Origin: Mycobacterium heidelbergense
GTDB lineage: Bacteria > Actinomycetota > Actinomycetes > Mycobacteriales > Mycobacteriaceae
NCBI RefSeq assembly: GCF_010730745.1
Contig: NZ_AP022615.1
Span: 3,720,001-3,784,000, forward strand
DNA: 64,000 bases
Direction of reading: 5' to 3'
In this document: one piece after another, positions 43,288 to 52,474 of the stretch
Numbering within the stretch: the stretch's first letter is position 1
Layout: the number at the start of each line of letters is the position of its first letter
Notes under the pieces: model-generated
Seen by the model: the letters and a program-made list of their open reading frames with translations, nothing else
What the model was told of the DNA's origin: nothing
Databases searched by the model: none
Translations under genes and position numbers: made by a program

Positions 43288-43878
43288 GTGTCAGACACGC
43301 TCACCGCAGGACAGAAGCTGGTGCGGGGCGAATCGCTCACCTCGAACAACGGTGCCTACACCCTCACACTGCAAGACGACGGCAACCTGGTGCTGGCGTC
43401 CCGCGGCCAAGCCATCTGGGCCAGCGGGACCGACGGCCAGAATGTGGTGCGCGCCGAGGTGCAGCCCGACGGCAATTTCGTTGTGTACACGGCGGACAAG
43501 CCGGTGTGGCACAGCCACACCCAGGGCAAGAAGGACGTCAAACTCGTGCTCCAGGACGATCGCAACCTGGTGCTGTACGCCGCCGACGGGCCGGCCTGGT
43601 CGACAAAGACCGAGACGGACGCGCCGCCGCCGGCCCCCGAGGCCGAGGAGCCCGCCGCCGAGGAGGCCGCTCCGGAAGCCGTCGCGGAACCCGTCGCCGA
43701 AGGAGCTCCTGAGCCGGAACCCGCCGTTCGGACGTACACCGTCGAATCCGGTGACAGCCTGTGGGCCATCGCGGAGCGCTTCTACGGCGACGGCAACAAG
43801 TACCAGGTGATCGCCGATGCGAGCGGAATCCCCAACCCCGACCTGATTCAGCCCGGCCAAGTGCTGACCATTCCCTGA
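43288..43878 (+). CDS. Bulb-type (D-mannose-binding) lectin with C-terminal LysM domain
   Basis: A 196-residue protein. Residues 1-112 form a B-lectin beta-prism with three sugar-binding motifs of the type QxDxNxVxY: QDDGNLVLA (Tyr replaced by Ala), QPDGNFVVY and QDDRNLVLY. Residues about 115-148 are a Pro/Ala/Glu linker, and 150-196 a LysM domain (YTVESGDSLWAIAERFYGDG, ending PGQVLTIP) that binds peptidoglycan. There is no signal peptide, so export, if any, is non-classical. A similar lectin-LysM protein is known in M. smegmatis, from memory. GAGAGGGG precedes GTG 43288. A role in surface glycan binding or cell aggregation is inference. Confidence 0.9.
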   Translation: MSDTLTAGQKLVRGESLTSNNGAYTLTLQDDGNLVLASRGQAIWASGTDGQNVVRAEVQPDGNFVVYTADKPVWHSHTQGKKDVKLVLQDDRNLVLYAADGPAWSTKTETDAPPPAPEAEEPAAEEAAPEAVAEPVAEGAPEPEPAVRTYTVESGDSLWAIAERFYGDGNKYQVIADASGIPNPDLIQPGQVLTIP

Positions 43879-43957
43879 TTCGTCGGGGACGGCGGTTGCG
43901 GTCGAATCCGCGTGACCTGCGGGTTCGGCCGCTTACGCGCGCGCAAACGAGTCTCCC

Positions 43958-43963
43958 TAGAAT
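43958..43963 (+). promoter_or_regulatory. Leaderless -10 element of valS
   Basis: TAGAAT ends 6 bp before GTG 43970 and there is no Shine-Dalgarno sequence. This fits leaderless expression of the valS-folC-DUF4233 unit. Confidence 0.5.
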
Positions 43964-43969
43964 TGACCG

Positions 43970-46627
43970 GTGACCGCCAGCCGCAGCTCCGCCGCCGACC
44001 TGCCCAAGTCGTGGGATCCCGGCGCGGCGGAGGGTGCGATCTATCAGAAATGGCTGGACGCCGGCTACTTCAGGGCGGACCCGGCCAGCGCCAAGCCCGC
44101 CTACTCGATCGTGCTGCCGCCGCCGAACGTCACGGGCAGCCTGCACATGGGCCACGCGCTGGAACACACCATGATGGACGCGCTGACCCGCCGCAAGCGG
44201 ATGCAGGGCTACGAGGTGCTGTGGCAGCCGGGCACCGACCACGCGGGCATCGCGACGCAAAGCGTGGTGGAACGCCAGCTCGCGGTCGACGGCAAGACCA
44301 AGGAGGACCTCGGCCGGGAGCTGTTCACCGAGAAGGTCTGGGAGTGGAAGCGCGAGTCCGGCGGCGCCATCGGTGAACAGATGCGCCGGCTCGGCGACGG
44401 CGTGGACTGGAGCCGCGACCGGTTCACCATGGACGACGGCCTGTCGCGGGCGGTGCGAACCATCTTCAAGCGGCTCTACGACGCGGGGCTGATCTACCGG
44501 GCCGAGCGGCTGGTCAACTGGTCCCCGGTTCTTCGGACGGCGATCTCGGACCTCGAGGTGAACTACCTTGACGTCGACGGCGAACTGGTGTCGTTCCGGT
44601 ACGGCTCGCTGGACGACTCGCAACCCCACATCGTCGTCGCCACCACCCGGGTCGAGACGATGCTCGGCGACACCGCGATCGCGGTGCATCCCGACGACGA
44701 GCGCTACCGCCACCTGGTCGGAACCAGCCTGGCGCACCCCTTCGTGGACCGGCAGCTCATCATCGTGGCCGACGAGCACGTGGACCCCGAATTCGGCACC
44801 GGCGCCGTCAAGGTCACGCCCGCGCACGACCCGAACGACTTCGAGATCGGGCTGCGGCACCGGCTGCCGATGATCTCGATCCTGGACACCACGGGCCGGA
44901 TCACAGACACCGGAACGCAATTCGACGGGATGGACCGTTTCGAGGCCCGCGTCGCGGTGCGCGAAGCCCTGGCGGCGCAGGGCCGCATCGTCGAGGAGAA
45001 GCGGCCCTACCCGCACAGCGTCGGGCATTCCGAGCGCAGCGGCGAGCCGATCGAGCCGCGGCTGTCGCTGCAGTGGTGGGTCCGGGTGGAGTCGCTGGCC
45101 AAGGCCGCCGGCGACGCGGTTCGCAACGGCGACACCGTGATTCACCCCGCCAGCCTGGAACCGCGCTGGTTCGCCTGGGTCGACGACATGCACGACTGGT
45201 GCATCTCGCGGCAGCTGTGGTGGGGCCACCGCATCCCGATCTGGTACGGGCCCGACGGCGAACAGGTGTGCGTCGGGCCCGACGAGACGCCCCCCGACGG
45301 CTGGGAGCAGGACCCCGACGTGCTGGACACCTGGTTCTCGTCGGCGCTGTGGCCGTTCTCCACGCTGGGCTGGCCGGAAAAGACCCCGGAACTGGAAAAG
45401 TTCTATCCGACAAGCGTTCTGGTCACCGGCTACGACATCCTGTTCTTCTGGGTCGCGCGGATGATGATGTTCGGCACCTTCGTCGGCGGAGACGACGCCA
45501 TCACGCTCGGCGGCCGCCGCGGCCCGCAGGTGCCCTTCACCGACGTCTTCCTGCACGGGCTGATCCGGGACGAATCCGGCCGCAAGATGAGCAAGTCCAA
45601 GGGCAACGTCATCGACCCGCTGGACTGGGTGGAGAAGTTCGGGGCCGACGCGCTGCGGTTCACGCTGGCCCGCGGCGCCAGCCCCGGCGGTGATTTGGCC
45701 GTCGGCGAGGACGCCGTCCGGGCGTCGCGCAACTTCGGCACCAAGCTGTTCAACGCCACCCGGTACGCGCTGCTCAACGGCGCCGCCCCGGCGCCGTTAC
45801 CCGCGCCGGCCGGGCTCACCGATGCCGATCGCTGGATTCTCGGGCGGCTGGAAGAGGTTCGCGCCGAAGTCGATTCGGCCTTCGACGGCTACGAGTTCGG
45901 CCGGGCCTGCGAATCGCTCTACCACTTCGCGTGGGACGAATTCTGCGACTGGTACGTCGAATTGGCCAAGGCACAGCTTTCCGAGGGGCTCACCCACACC
46001 ACCGCCGTGCTGGCCGCGGTGCTCGACACGCTGCTGCGGTTGCTGCACCCGGTCATCCCGTTCCTCACCGAGGCGCTCTGGCGGGCGTTGACCGATGCGG
46101 AGTCGCTGGTGATCGCCGAGTGGCCGAAGCCGTCGGGGATCACCCCGGATCCGGTTGCCGCGCAGCGGATTACCGACATGCAAAAACTGGTGACCGAGGT
46201 CCGCCGGTTCCGCAGCGACCAGGGTCTGGCCGACCGGCAGAAGGTGCCGGCCCGGTTGACCGGCGTCGACGAGTCGGATCTGGGCACCCAGGTGGCGGCC
46301 GTGACGTCGCTGGCCTGGCTCACCACGCCGGGGCCGGATTTCCGGCCGTCGGCGTCGGTGGAAGTTCGCCTGGGCCCCAACGTGGACCGCACCGTCGTCG
46401 TCGAACTCGACACCTCGGGCACCATCGACGTCGCCGCCGAGCGCCGCCGCCTCGAAAAGGATCTGGCGGCGGCGCACAAGGAGCTGGCGTCGACCGCCGC
46501 CAAGCTGACCAACGCGGACTTCCTCGCCAAGGCGCCCGAACACGTCGTCGGCAAGATCCGCGACCGCCAGCGCGTGGCCCAGGAGGAAACCGGCCGGATC
46601 GCCGCCAGGCTGGCCGCGCTGCAATGA
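43970..46627 (+). CDS. valS: Valyl-tRNA synthetase
   Basis: An 885-residue class I synthetase. HIGH motif HMGH in NVTGSLHMGHALEH near 50-62, editing (CP1) domain with TTRVETMLGDTAIAVHP near 225, KMSKS motif at 539-543 in KMSKSKGN, and a C-terminal coiled coil (RRRLEKDLAAAHKEL) near 825 that grips tRNA-Val. Slightly longer than the M. tuberculosis enzyme (876). The stop overlaps the folC start. Confidence 0.97.
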   Translation: MTASRSSAADLPKSWDPGAAEGAIYQKWLDAGYFRADPASAKPAYSIVLPPPNVTGSLHMGHALEHTMMDALTRRKRMQGYEVLWQPGTDHAGIATQSVVERQLAVDGKTKEDLGRELFTEKVWEWKRESGGAIGEQMRRLGDGVDWSRDRFTMDDGLSRAVRTIFKRLYDAGLIYRAERLVNWSPVLRTAISDLEVNYLDVDGELVSFRYGSLDDSQPHIVVATTRVETMLGDTAIAVHPDDERYRHLVGTSLAHPFVDRQLIIVADEHVDPEFGTGAVKVTPAHDPNDFEIGLRHRLPMISILDTTGRITDTGTQFDGMDRFEARVAVREALAAQGRIVEEKRPYPHSVGHSERSGEPIEPRLSLQWWVRVESLAKAAGDAVRNGDTVIHPASLEPRWFAWVDDMHDWCISRQLWWGHRIPIWYGPDGEQVCVGPDETPPDGWEQDPDVLDTWFSSALWPFSTLGWPEKTPELEKFYPTSVLVTGYDILFFWVARMMMFGTFVGGDDAITLGGRRGPQVPFTDVFLHGLIRDESGRKMSKSKGNVIDPLDWVEKFGADALRFTLARGASPGGDLAVGEDAVRASRNFGTKLFNATRYALLNGAAPAPLPAPAGLTDADRWILGRLEEVRAEVDSAFDGYEFGRACESLYHFAWDEFCDWYVELAKAQLSEGLTHTTAVLAAVLDTLLRLLHPVIPFLTEALWRALTDAESLVIAEWPKPSGITPDPVAAQRITDMQKLVTEVRRFRSDQGLADRQKVPARLTGVDESDLGTQVAAVTSLAWLTTPGPDFRPSASVEVRLGPNVDRTVVVELDTSGTIDVAAERRRLEKDLAAAHKELASTAAKLTNADFLAKAPEHVVGKIRDRQRVAQEETGRIAARLAALQ

Positions 46628-48045
46628 GTTTGGTGCCTCCCACGCCGGACGAGATCGCGTCCCTGCTGCAGGTCGAACACCTGCTGGACCAACGCTGGCC
46701 GGAGACCAAGATCGAGCCGAGCCTGACCCGGATCGGGGCGCTGATGGACCTGCTGGGCTCACCGCAACTCGGCTATCCGTCGATCCACATCGCGGGCACC
46801 AACGGCAAGACCTCCGTGGCGCGGATGGTCGACGCGCTGGTGACCGCGCTGCACCGGCGCACCGGCCGAACCACCAGCCCGCACCTGCAATCGGCGGTCG
46901 AACGGATCGCGATCGACGGACGGCCGATCAGCCCGGCCCAGTACGTGGCGACGTACCGGGAGATCGAGCCGTTCGTGCAGATGGTCGACGCGCAGTCGGA
47001 GGCCGGCGGCGGCCCGAAGATGAGCAAATTCGAGGTCCTCACCGCGATGGCGTTCGCCGCGTTCGCCGACGCGCCCGTCGACGTCGCGGTGGTCGAGGTC
47101 GGCATGGGCGGGCGCTGGGACGCCACCAACGTGATCAACGCGCCGGTGGCGGTCATCACCCCGGTCGGCATCGACCACGTCGACTACCTCGGCGACGACA
47201 TCGCCGGGATCGCCGGCGAAAAGGCCGGCATCATCACCAAGGCGCCCGACGGCGCGCCCGACACCGTCGCCGTCATCGCGCGCCAGGCGCCCGAGGCGAT
47301 GGAGGTGCTGCTGGCCCAATCCGTGCGCGCCGACGCCGCGGTGGCCCGCGAGGATTCGGAGTTCGCGGTCTTGGGCCGCCGGGTCGCGGTCGGCGGACAG
47401 GTCCTGCAGCTGCAGGGCCTCGGCGGGGTGTACTCCGACGTCTACCTGCCGCTGCACGGCGAACACCAGGCGCACAACGCGGCGGTGGCGCTCGCGGCGG
47501 TCGAGGCCTTCTTCGGCGCCGGTGCGCGGCGACAGCTCGACGTCGAGGCGGTCCGCGCCGGTTTCGCCGCGGCGACGAGCCCCGGCCGGCTGGAGCGGAT
47601 GCGCAGCGCCCCAACAGTTTTCATCGACGCCGCGCACAATCCGGCCGGCGCCGCCGCGCTGGCGCGGACGCTGGCCGGCGAGTTCGACTTCCGGTTCCTG
47701 GTCGGCGTGCTCGCCATCATGGCCGACAAGGACACCGACGGGATCCTCGCGGCGCTGGAGCCGGTGTTCGACTCCGTCGTCGTCACCCACAACGGCTCGC
47801 CACGCGCGCTCGACGTCGAATCGCTGGCGCTGGCGGCCCGTGAGCGGTTCGGACCCGACCGGGTGACGACCGCCGAAAACCTGCGCGACGCCATCGACGT
47901 CGCGACCGCCCTGGTCGACGACGCCGCCGCGGACGGGGCGGCAAGGGAGGCGGGGGAGGCGTTCGCCGGCACGGGGATCGTCATCACCGGCTCGGTCGTC
48001 ACCGCCGGGGCCGCACGGAGCCTGTTCGGTCGTGATCCGGATTGA
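46624..48045 (+). CDS. folC: Folylpolyglutamate synthase / dihydrofolate synthase
   Basis: A 473-residue Mur-ligase-fold enzyme that adds glutamates to folates. P-loop GTNGKTS near 58-64, TSPHLQS near 81, VEVGMGGRWDATN near 158, and DAAHNPAGA near 336. The ATG at 46624 overlaps the TGA of valS. folC next to valS is a common bacterial pairing. Confidence 0.95.
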   Translation: MSLVPPTPDEIASLLQVEHLLDQRWPETKIEPSLTRIGALMDLLGSPQLGYPSIHIAGTNGKTSVARMVDALVTALHRRTGRTTSPHLQSAVERIAIDGRPISPAQYVATYREIEPFVQMVDAQSEAGGGPKMSKFEVLTAMAFAAFADAPVDVAVVEVGMGGRWDATNVINAPVAVITPVGIDHVDYLGDDIAGIAGEKAGIITKAPDGAPDTVAVIARQAPEAMEVLLAQSVRADAAVAREDSEFAVLGRRVAVGGQVLQLQGLGGVYSDVYLPLHGEHQAHNAAVALAAVEAFFGAGARRQLDVEAVRAGFAAATSPGRLERMRSAPTVFIDAAHNPAGAAALARTLAGEFDFRFLVGVLAIMADKDTDGILAALEPVFDSVVVTHNGSPRALDVESLALAARERFGPDRVTTAENLRDAIDVATALVDDAAADGAAREAGEAFAGTGIVITGSVVTAGAARSLFGRDPD

Positions 48046-48389
48046 CCGAGCAGAGTCCCGACCCCTGGAAGAGCTTCCGCGCGGTGATGGCCGCGACGCT
48101 GATGCTGGAGGCGATCGTGGTGTTGCTGGCCATACCCGTGGTGGGCGCCGTCGGTGGCGGGCTGACGGCCGCGTCGCTGGCCTACCTGATCGGCCTGGCC
48201 GCGGTGCTGATCCTGCTGGCCGGGCTGCAGCGCAGGCCCTGGGCGATCTGGGTGAACCTGGGTGTCCAGGCGCTCCTTCTCGCGGGCTTCGCGGTGTACC
48301 CGGGGGTGGGATTCATCGGGGTGCTGTTCACCGGGTTATGGGCGTTGATCGCCTACTTCCGCGCCGAGGTCAGGCGCAGGCAGCGGTAA
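48042..48389 (+). CDS. DUF4233 integral membrane protein (Rv2446c-like)
   Basis: A 115-residue protein with about four membrane helices (MLEAIVVLLAIPVVGAVGG, then LAYLIGLAAVLILLAG, WVNLGVQALLLAGFAVY and FIGVLFTGLWALIAYF) and a basic end RRRQR. The TTG start overlaps the folC stop. It always seems to follow folC in mycobacteria, from memory; function unknown. Confidence 0.85.
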   Translation: MTEQSPDPWKSFRAVMAATLMLEAIVVLLAIPVVGAVGGGLTAASLAYLIGLAAVLILLAGLQRRPWAIWVNLGVQALLLAGFAVYPGVGFIGVLFTGLWALIAYFRAEVRRRQR

Positions 48390-48415
48390 GGCAGCGGTCG
48401 ACGCCGCCCGGTTCT

Positions 48416-48421
48416 GTACGC
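48416..48421 (+). promoter_or_regulatory. Leaderless -10 element of ndk
   Basis: TACGCT ends 8 bp before GTG 48430; no ribosome site. Likely a separate leaderless promoter for ndk. Confidence 0.4.
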
Positions 48422-48429
48422 TGTGCGCC

Positions 48430-48840
48430 GTGACCGAACGGACCCTGGTACTGATCAAGCCCGATGCCGTCGGGCGCCACCTGATAGGCGAGGTCATCAG
48501 CCGCATCGAGCGGAAAGGCCTCACCATCGCGGCGCTGGAGCTTCGGCAGGTCAGCGGGGAGCTGGCCGCCCAGCATTACGCCGAACACGAGGGCAAGCCG
48601 TTCTTCGAGCCGTTGCTGGAGTTCATCACCTCGGGACCGTTGGTCGCGGCAATCGTGGAGGGACCGCGCGCGATCGCGGCGTTTCGGCAGATCGCCGGCG
48701 CCACCGACCCGGTGGAGCAGGCCACGCCGGGCACGATTCGGGGCGATTTCGCGCTGGAGACGCAGTTCAACCTGGTGCACGGGTCCGATTCGACCGATTC
48801 CGCCAAGCGCGAGATCGCGCTCTGGTTCCCCGGTCTGTAG
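48430..48840 (+). CDS. ndk: Nucleoside diphosphate kinase
   Basis: A 136-residue NDK that balances nucleoside triphosphates. TLVLIKPDAVGR at the start, the phospho-His at H117 in NLVHGSDS, and the closing EIALWFP are the family hallmarks. Same length as the M. tuberculosis enzyme. Confidence 0.97.
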   Translation: MTERTLVLIKPDAVGRHLIGEVISRIERKGLTIAALELRQVSGELAAQHYAEHEGKPFFEPLLEFITSGPLVAAIVEGPRAIAAFRQIAGATDPVEQATPGTIRGDFALETQFNLVHGSDSTDSAKREIALWFPGL

Positions 48841-49145
48841 GCCCGGCACCCGGGCGCCCGTGTCGGGGGCGAATTGGCCCGCCGGGTGATGTGGGATACT
48901 GACAGCGGGTGAACGTCGCCGGACCGGCGTCAGACACCCGAATGAAGACTTAGACAAGCGCGACCATTGCCACCGCGCCATGTTGCGCCGCATGTCAGGC
49001 CGTCATTCAGCACGGCGCCGAGCGAGTTCTACCTGAGCCGCTCGGGGCGAGACCATCACAAGCCTGGGAGAAGCGACCCGGGCCCATAGGGAAGCCCTCG
49101 CGTGGCCGCGTCGAAACGACGCGCCCGGGGGCTAAAGGAGAATAC
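48841..49145 (+). promoter_or_regulatory. Long 5' leader region of rne
   Basis: 305 bases without a gene. GATACT at 48895-48900 with TTGGCC 15 bp upstream is a weak promoter. If used it leaves a leader of about 240 bases. A perfect hairpin GCGTCG-AAA-CGACGC (49108-49122) lies just before the ribosome site AAAGGAG (49134-49140). Long leaders of RNase E genes mediate autoregulation in E. coli; the same idea is inferred here. Confidence 0.4.
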
Positions 49146-51953
49146 GTGGTAGACGGTGCACCACCTACAGAATCATCACAAGAGCCGACGCAGCACGAGG
49201 ACCTGCCGGACCGCCTGAGGGTCCATCAGCTGGCACGAGCGCTGGGCAGCACCAACAAAGAGGTGCTCGACGCGCTCAACTCGTTCGACGGGCAGCCCCG
49301 CACTGTGCATTCCGGCGTGAACCGCGACGACGCGCTGCGGGTGCGTGACCTGCTCTTCGCGAAGCCCCTGCAGAACATCCCGGGCTTCAGCAGCGCACCG
49401 GCCCCGGTCGCCGCGAGACCGGCATCCCGGCCGGCGCCGGGGACCGCGACCGACCCGCCGCAATACATGCCGCTGTTCGTCGCTCCGCAGCCGATGGAGG
49501 CGGAGGAGGGCGGCGGCGATGCGGACTCGGGTGGTTGGGAGGCCGACTCCGACGACGCCGACACCGATGCCGACACCGACGACGACCAGACCGACCGCCC
49601 GGCCAACCGGCGCCGGCGTCGGGGCCGCCGCGGGCGGGGCCGCGGCCGCGGCGAACAGGGCGGACCCGACGGCCAGGAGTCCGGCGACGAGGACGGCGAC
49701 GACTCCGAGGACTCCGACGAGCCCGACGACTCCGATGCCGGTGACGACGAGAACGGTTCGTCCGACGCGGCCACTCGCCGCCGCCGCAGGCGCAGGCGCC
49801 GCAAGTCGGGATCGGGTGACGACAACGACGAGGGCCTCTCGCCCGACGATCCGCCGAACACCGTCGTCCACGAGCGGCCACCGCGCTCCGGCAAGAACGG
49901 TTCGGACGAGAACGGCGCATCCAGCAGCGAGATCAAGGGCATCGACGGCTCCACCCGGCTGGAGGCCAAGCGGCAGCGCCGCCGCGACGGGCGCGACGCC
50001 GGGCGGCGCCGCCCACCGGTGCTGACCGAGGCCGAGTTCCTCGCGCGCCGCGAGGCCGTCGAACGGATGATGGTGGTGCGCGACAGGATCCGCAGCGAAC
50101 CGCCGCACCCCGGCGCGCGGTACACGCAGATCGCGGTGCTCGAGGACGGCATCGTCGTCGAGCATTTCGTGACGTCGGCGGCGTCGGCCTCCCTGGTCGG
50201 CAACATCTACCTGGGGATCGTGCAGAACGTCCTGCCCTCGATGGAGGCGGCCTTCGTCGACATCGGTCGCGGCCGCAACGGCGTGCTCTACGCCGGGGAG
50301 GTCAACTGGGAGGCCGCGGGGCTGGGCGGGTCCGACCGCAAGATCGAGCAGGCCCTCAAACCCGGCGACTACGTCGTCGTCCAGGTCAGCAAGGACCCGG
50401 TCGGGCACAAGGGCGCGCGGCTCACCACGCAGGTGTCGCTGGCGGGCCGCTACCTGGTGTATGTCCCCGGCGCGTCGTCGACCGGGATCAGCCGCAAGCT
50501 GCCCGACACCGAACGCCAGCGGCTCAAGGAGATCCTGCGCGAGGTGGTGCCGTCCGACGCCGGGGTGATCATCCGCACCGCATCCGAGGGCGTCAAGGAG
50601 GACGACATCCGCAAGGACGTCACCCGCCTGCAGGAGCGCTGGCAACACATCGAGGCCCGGGCCGCCGAGACCAAGAAGAAGGCCGCCGGCGCCGCGGTGG
50701 CGCTCTACGAAGAGCCCGACGTGTTGGTCAAGGTCATCCGTGACCTGTTCAACGAGGACTTCGCCGGCCTCATCGTCTCCGGCGACGAGGCGTGGAACAC
50801 GATCAACGAGTACGTGAATTCCGTTGCGCCCGACCTTGTTTCGAAGCTGACCAAGTACGAGCCGGCCGAGCCTGCCGAGGGGGTGCCGGCCCCGGACGTG
50901 TTCGCGGTGCACCGCATCGACGAGCAACTCGCCAAGGCGATGGACCGCAAGGTGTGGTTGCCGTCCGGCGGCACGCTGGTGATCGACCGGACCGAGGCGA
51001 TGACGGTGATCGACGTCAACACCGGCAAGTTCACCGGCTCCGGGGGCAACCTCGAGCAGACCGTCACCAAGAACAACCTGGAGGCGGCCGAGGAGATCGT
51101 GCGCCAGCTGCGGCTGCGCGACGTCGGCGGCATCGTGGTCATCGACTTCATCGACATGGTGCTGGAGTCCAACCGCGACCTGGTGCTGCGCCGGCTGACC
51201 GAGGCGCTGGCCCGTGACCGCACCCGCCATCAGGTGTCGGAGGTGACCTCCCTGGGCCTGGTGCAACTGACCCGCAAGCGGTTGGGAACCGGGCTGATCG
51301 AGGCGTTCTCGACGTCGTGCCCGAACTGCGGCGGCCGGGGGATCCTGATGCACGCCGACCCCGTCGATTCGGCGCCGTCGAACGGGCGCAAGTCCGAGTC
51401 CGGCGGCCGCCGGGGCAAGCGATCGAAGAAGGGCCGATCCGAGGAGCCCGCCGAGAAGGGCATCGTGGCCAAGGTGCCCGCACACGCTCCCGGCGAGCAC
51501 CCGATGTTCAAGGCGATGGCCGCGGGCGCCGCGGGGGGCTCGGGGGCGGCCGATCAGGGCGACGAGGAGGCCGACGAGTCCGGTGCGGAGGCCATCGCCA
51601 AGGGCGGCGAGGAGACCGAAGAGCGCGCCGCCGCCGGCCTGGAGGACACCGACCAGGAGGGCTTCGAAGACTCGGAGGACTCGGACGAAGACACCGAGGA
51701 CACCGAGGACACCGAGGACGACGAGGAGGACGAGCTCGACGACGACGAGGATCTCGATGAGGAAGACCTCGGCGACGACGACGAGGACCTTGACCTCGAC
51801 GATGACGACCTGGACGTCGAGGATTCGGACTCCGACGAAGACTCGGAGGACGGCGACACCGCGGAGAGCTCCGGCGCTGGCTCGGCCCTTGGTCGTCCGC
51901 GCCGCCGGCGCGCGGCCGGGCGGCCCGCAGGCCCGCCGATTCACGTGGACTGA
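49146..51953 (+). CDS. rne: Ribonuclease E/G
   Basis: A 935-residue endonuclease for mRNA decay and rRNA processing, close to the M. tuberculosis length (953). The catalytic core (about 310-730) holds an S1 domain (LGIVQNVLPSMEAAFVDIG), DVNTGKF near 623 and VVIDFIDM near 660 with the metal-binding Asp residues, and the zinc-link CPNCGGRG near 725. Both flanks are low-complexity: an N-terminal arm with acidic runs and Arg clusters (RRRRRGRRGRGRGRG near 156), and a C-terminal Asp/Glu tail (about 815-920). This places the core in the middle, unlike E. coli where it is N-terminal. GTG 49146 has AAAGGAG at 49134-49140. Confidence 0.96.
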   Translation: MVDGAPPTESSQEPTQHEDLPDRLRVHQLARALGSTNKEVLDALNSFDGQPRTVHSGVNRDDALRVRDLLFAKPLQNIPGFSSAPAPVAARPASRPAPGTATDPPQYMPLFVAPQPMEAEEGGGDADSGGWEADSDDADTDADTDDDQTDRPANRRRRRGRRGRGRGRGEQGGPDGQESGDEDGDDSEDSDEPDDSDAGDDENGSSDAATRRRRRRRRRKSGSGDDNDEGLSPDDPPNTVVHERPPRSGKNGSDENGASSSEIKGIDGSTRLEAKRQRRRDGRDAGRRRPPVLTEAEFLARREAVERMMVVRDRIRSEPPHPGARYTQIAVLEDGIVVEHFVTSAASASLVGNIYLGIVQNVLPSMEAAFVDIGRGRNGVLYAGEVNWEAAGLGGSDRKIEQALKPGDYVVVQVSKDPVGHKGARLTTQVSLAGRYLVYVPGASSTGISRKLPDTERQRLKEILREVVPSDAGVIIRTASEGVKEDDIRKDVTRLQERWQHIEARAAETKKKAAGAAVALYEEPDVLVKVIRDLFNEDFAGLIVSGDEAWNTINEYVNSVAPDLVSKLTKYEPAEPAEGVPAPDVFAVHRIDEQLAKAMDRKVWLPSGGTLVIDRTEAMTVIDVNTGKFTGSGGNLEQTVTKNNLEAAEEIVRQLRLRDVGGIVVIDFIDMVLESNRDLVLRRLTEALARDRTRHQVSEVTSLGLVQLTRKRLGTGLIEAFSTSCPNCGGRGILMHADPVDSAPSNGRKSESGGRRGKRSKKGRSEEPAEKGIVAKVPAHAPGEHPMFKAMAAGAAGGSGAADQGDEEADESGAEAIAKGGEETEERAAAGLEDTDQEGFEDSEDSDEDTEDTEDTEDDEEDELDDDEDLDEEDLGDDDEDLDLDDDDLDVEDSDSDEDSEDGDTAESSGAGSALGRPRRRRAAGRPAGPPIHVD

Positions 51954-51972
51954 CCTGCGGCGGGCGCGCGGT

Positions 51973-52002
51973 TTGACCCTGTAGCCGCTGGTCAAGTACC
52001 CT
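51973..52002 (+). promoter_or_regulatory. SigA promoter of rplU-rpmA
   Basis: TTGACC (51973-51978) and TACCCT (51997-52002) are 18 bp apart, a good mycobacterial house-keeping promoter. Transcription would begin near 52009, leaving a leader of about 140 bases before rplU. Confidence 0.65.
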
Positions 52003-52008
52003 TGGACA

Positions 52009-52147
52009 GTTGTCGCGGGCCCGTGCTCGGCGACGAGCGGGACTACCGGGCGATCGCGCGGACCCCCACCCCAGACCCACCACGCACACGCCGGTGGCAC
52101 GCGCGCGAAGCGCCGGGCAGAGGCTAGAGGAAGAGGCAGGAGCAACG
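52009..52147 (+). promoter_or_regulatory. rplU 5' leader
   Basis: About 139 untranslated bases rich in GC and able to pair locally (for example GCTCGGCGACGAGC near 52024). Ribosomal protein leaders often carry feedback sites. I see no match to a specific known L21 leader, so this is only a candidate. Confidence 0.3.
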
Positions 52148-52459
52148 ATGGCGACCTACGCAATCGTCAAGACGGGCGGCAAGCAGTACAAGGTCGCCGT
52201 CGGGGACGTGGTCAAGGTCGAGAAGCTCGACTCCGAGCCGGGCTCGAACGTGTCGCTGCCGGTCGCCCTGGTCGTCGACGGCGCCAAGGTGACGACCGAC
52301 GCCGGCGCGCTGGCCAAGGTCGCGGTGACCGGCGAGGTGCTCGAGCACACCAAGGGCCCCAAGATCCGCATCCACAAGTTCAAGAACAAGACCGGCTACC
52401 ACAAGCGTCAGGGTCACCGTCAGCAGCTGACGGTCCTGAAGGTCACCGGGATCAAGTAG
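52148..52459 (+). CDS. rplU: 50S ribosomal protein L21
   Basis: A 103-residue L21: YAIVKTGGKQYKVAVGD at the start and KIRIHKFKNKTGYHKRQGHR near 75. AGGAGC precedes ATG 52148. rpmA follows after 15 bp. Confidence 0.97.
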   Translation: MATYAIVKTGGKQYKVAVGDVVKVEKLDSEPGSNVSLPVALVVDGAKVTTDAGALAKVAVTGEVLEHTKGPKIRIHKFKNKTGYHKRQGHRQQLTVLKVTGIK

Positions 52460-52474
52460 CGGGAGTCCACAAAA

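Noticed and set aside
49176..52163. Open minus-strand frame of about 1000 codons opposite rne
   Set aside because: Shadow of the RNase E gene; low-complexity translation and no start signal.
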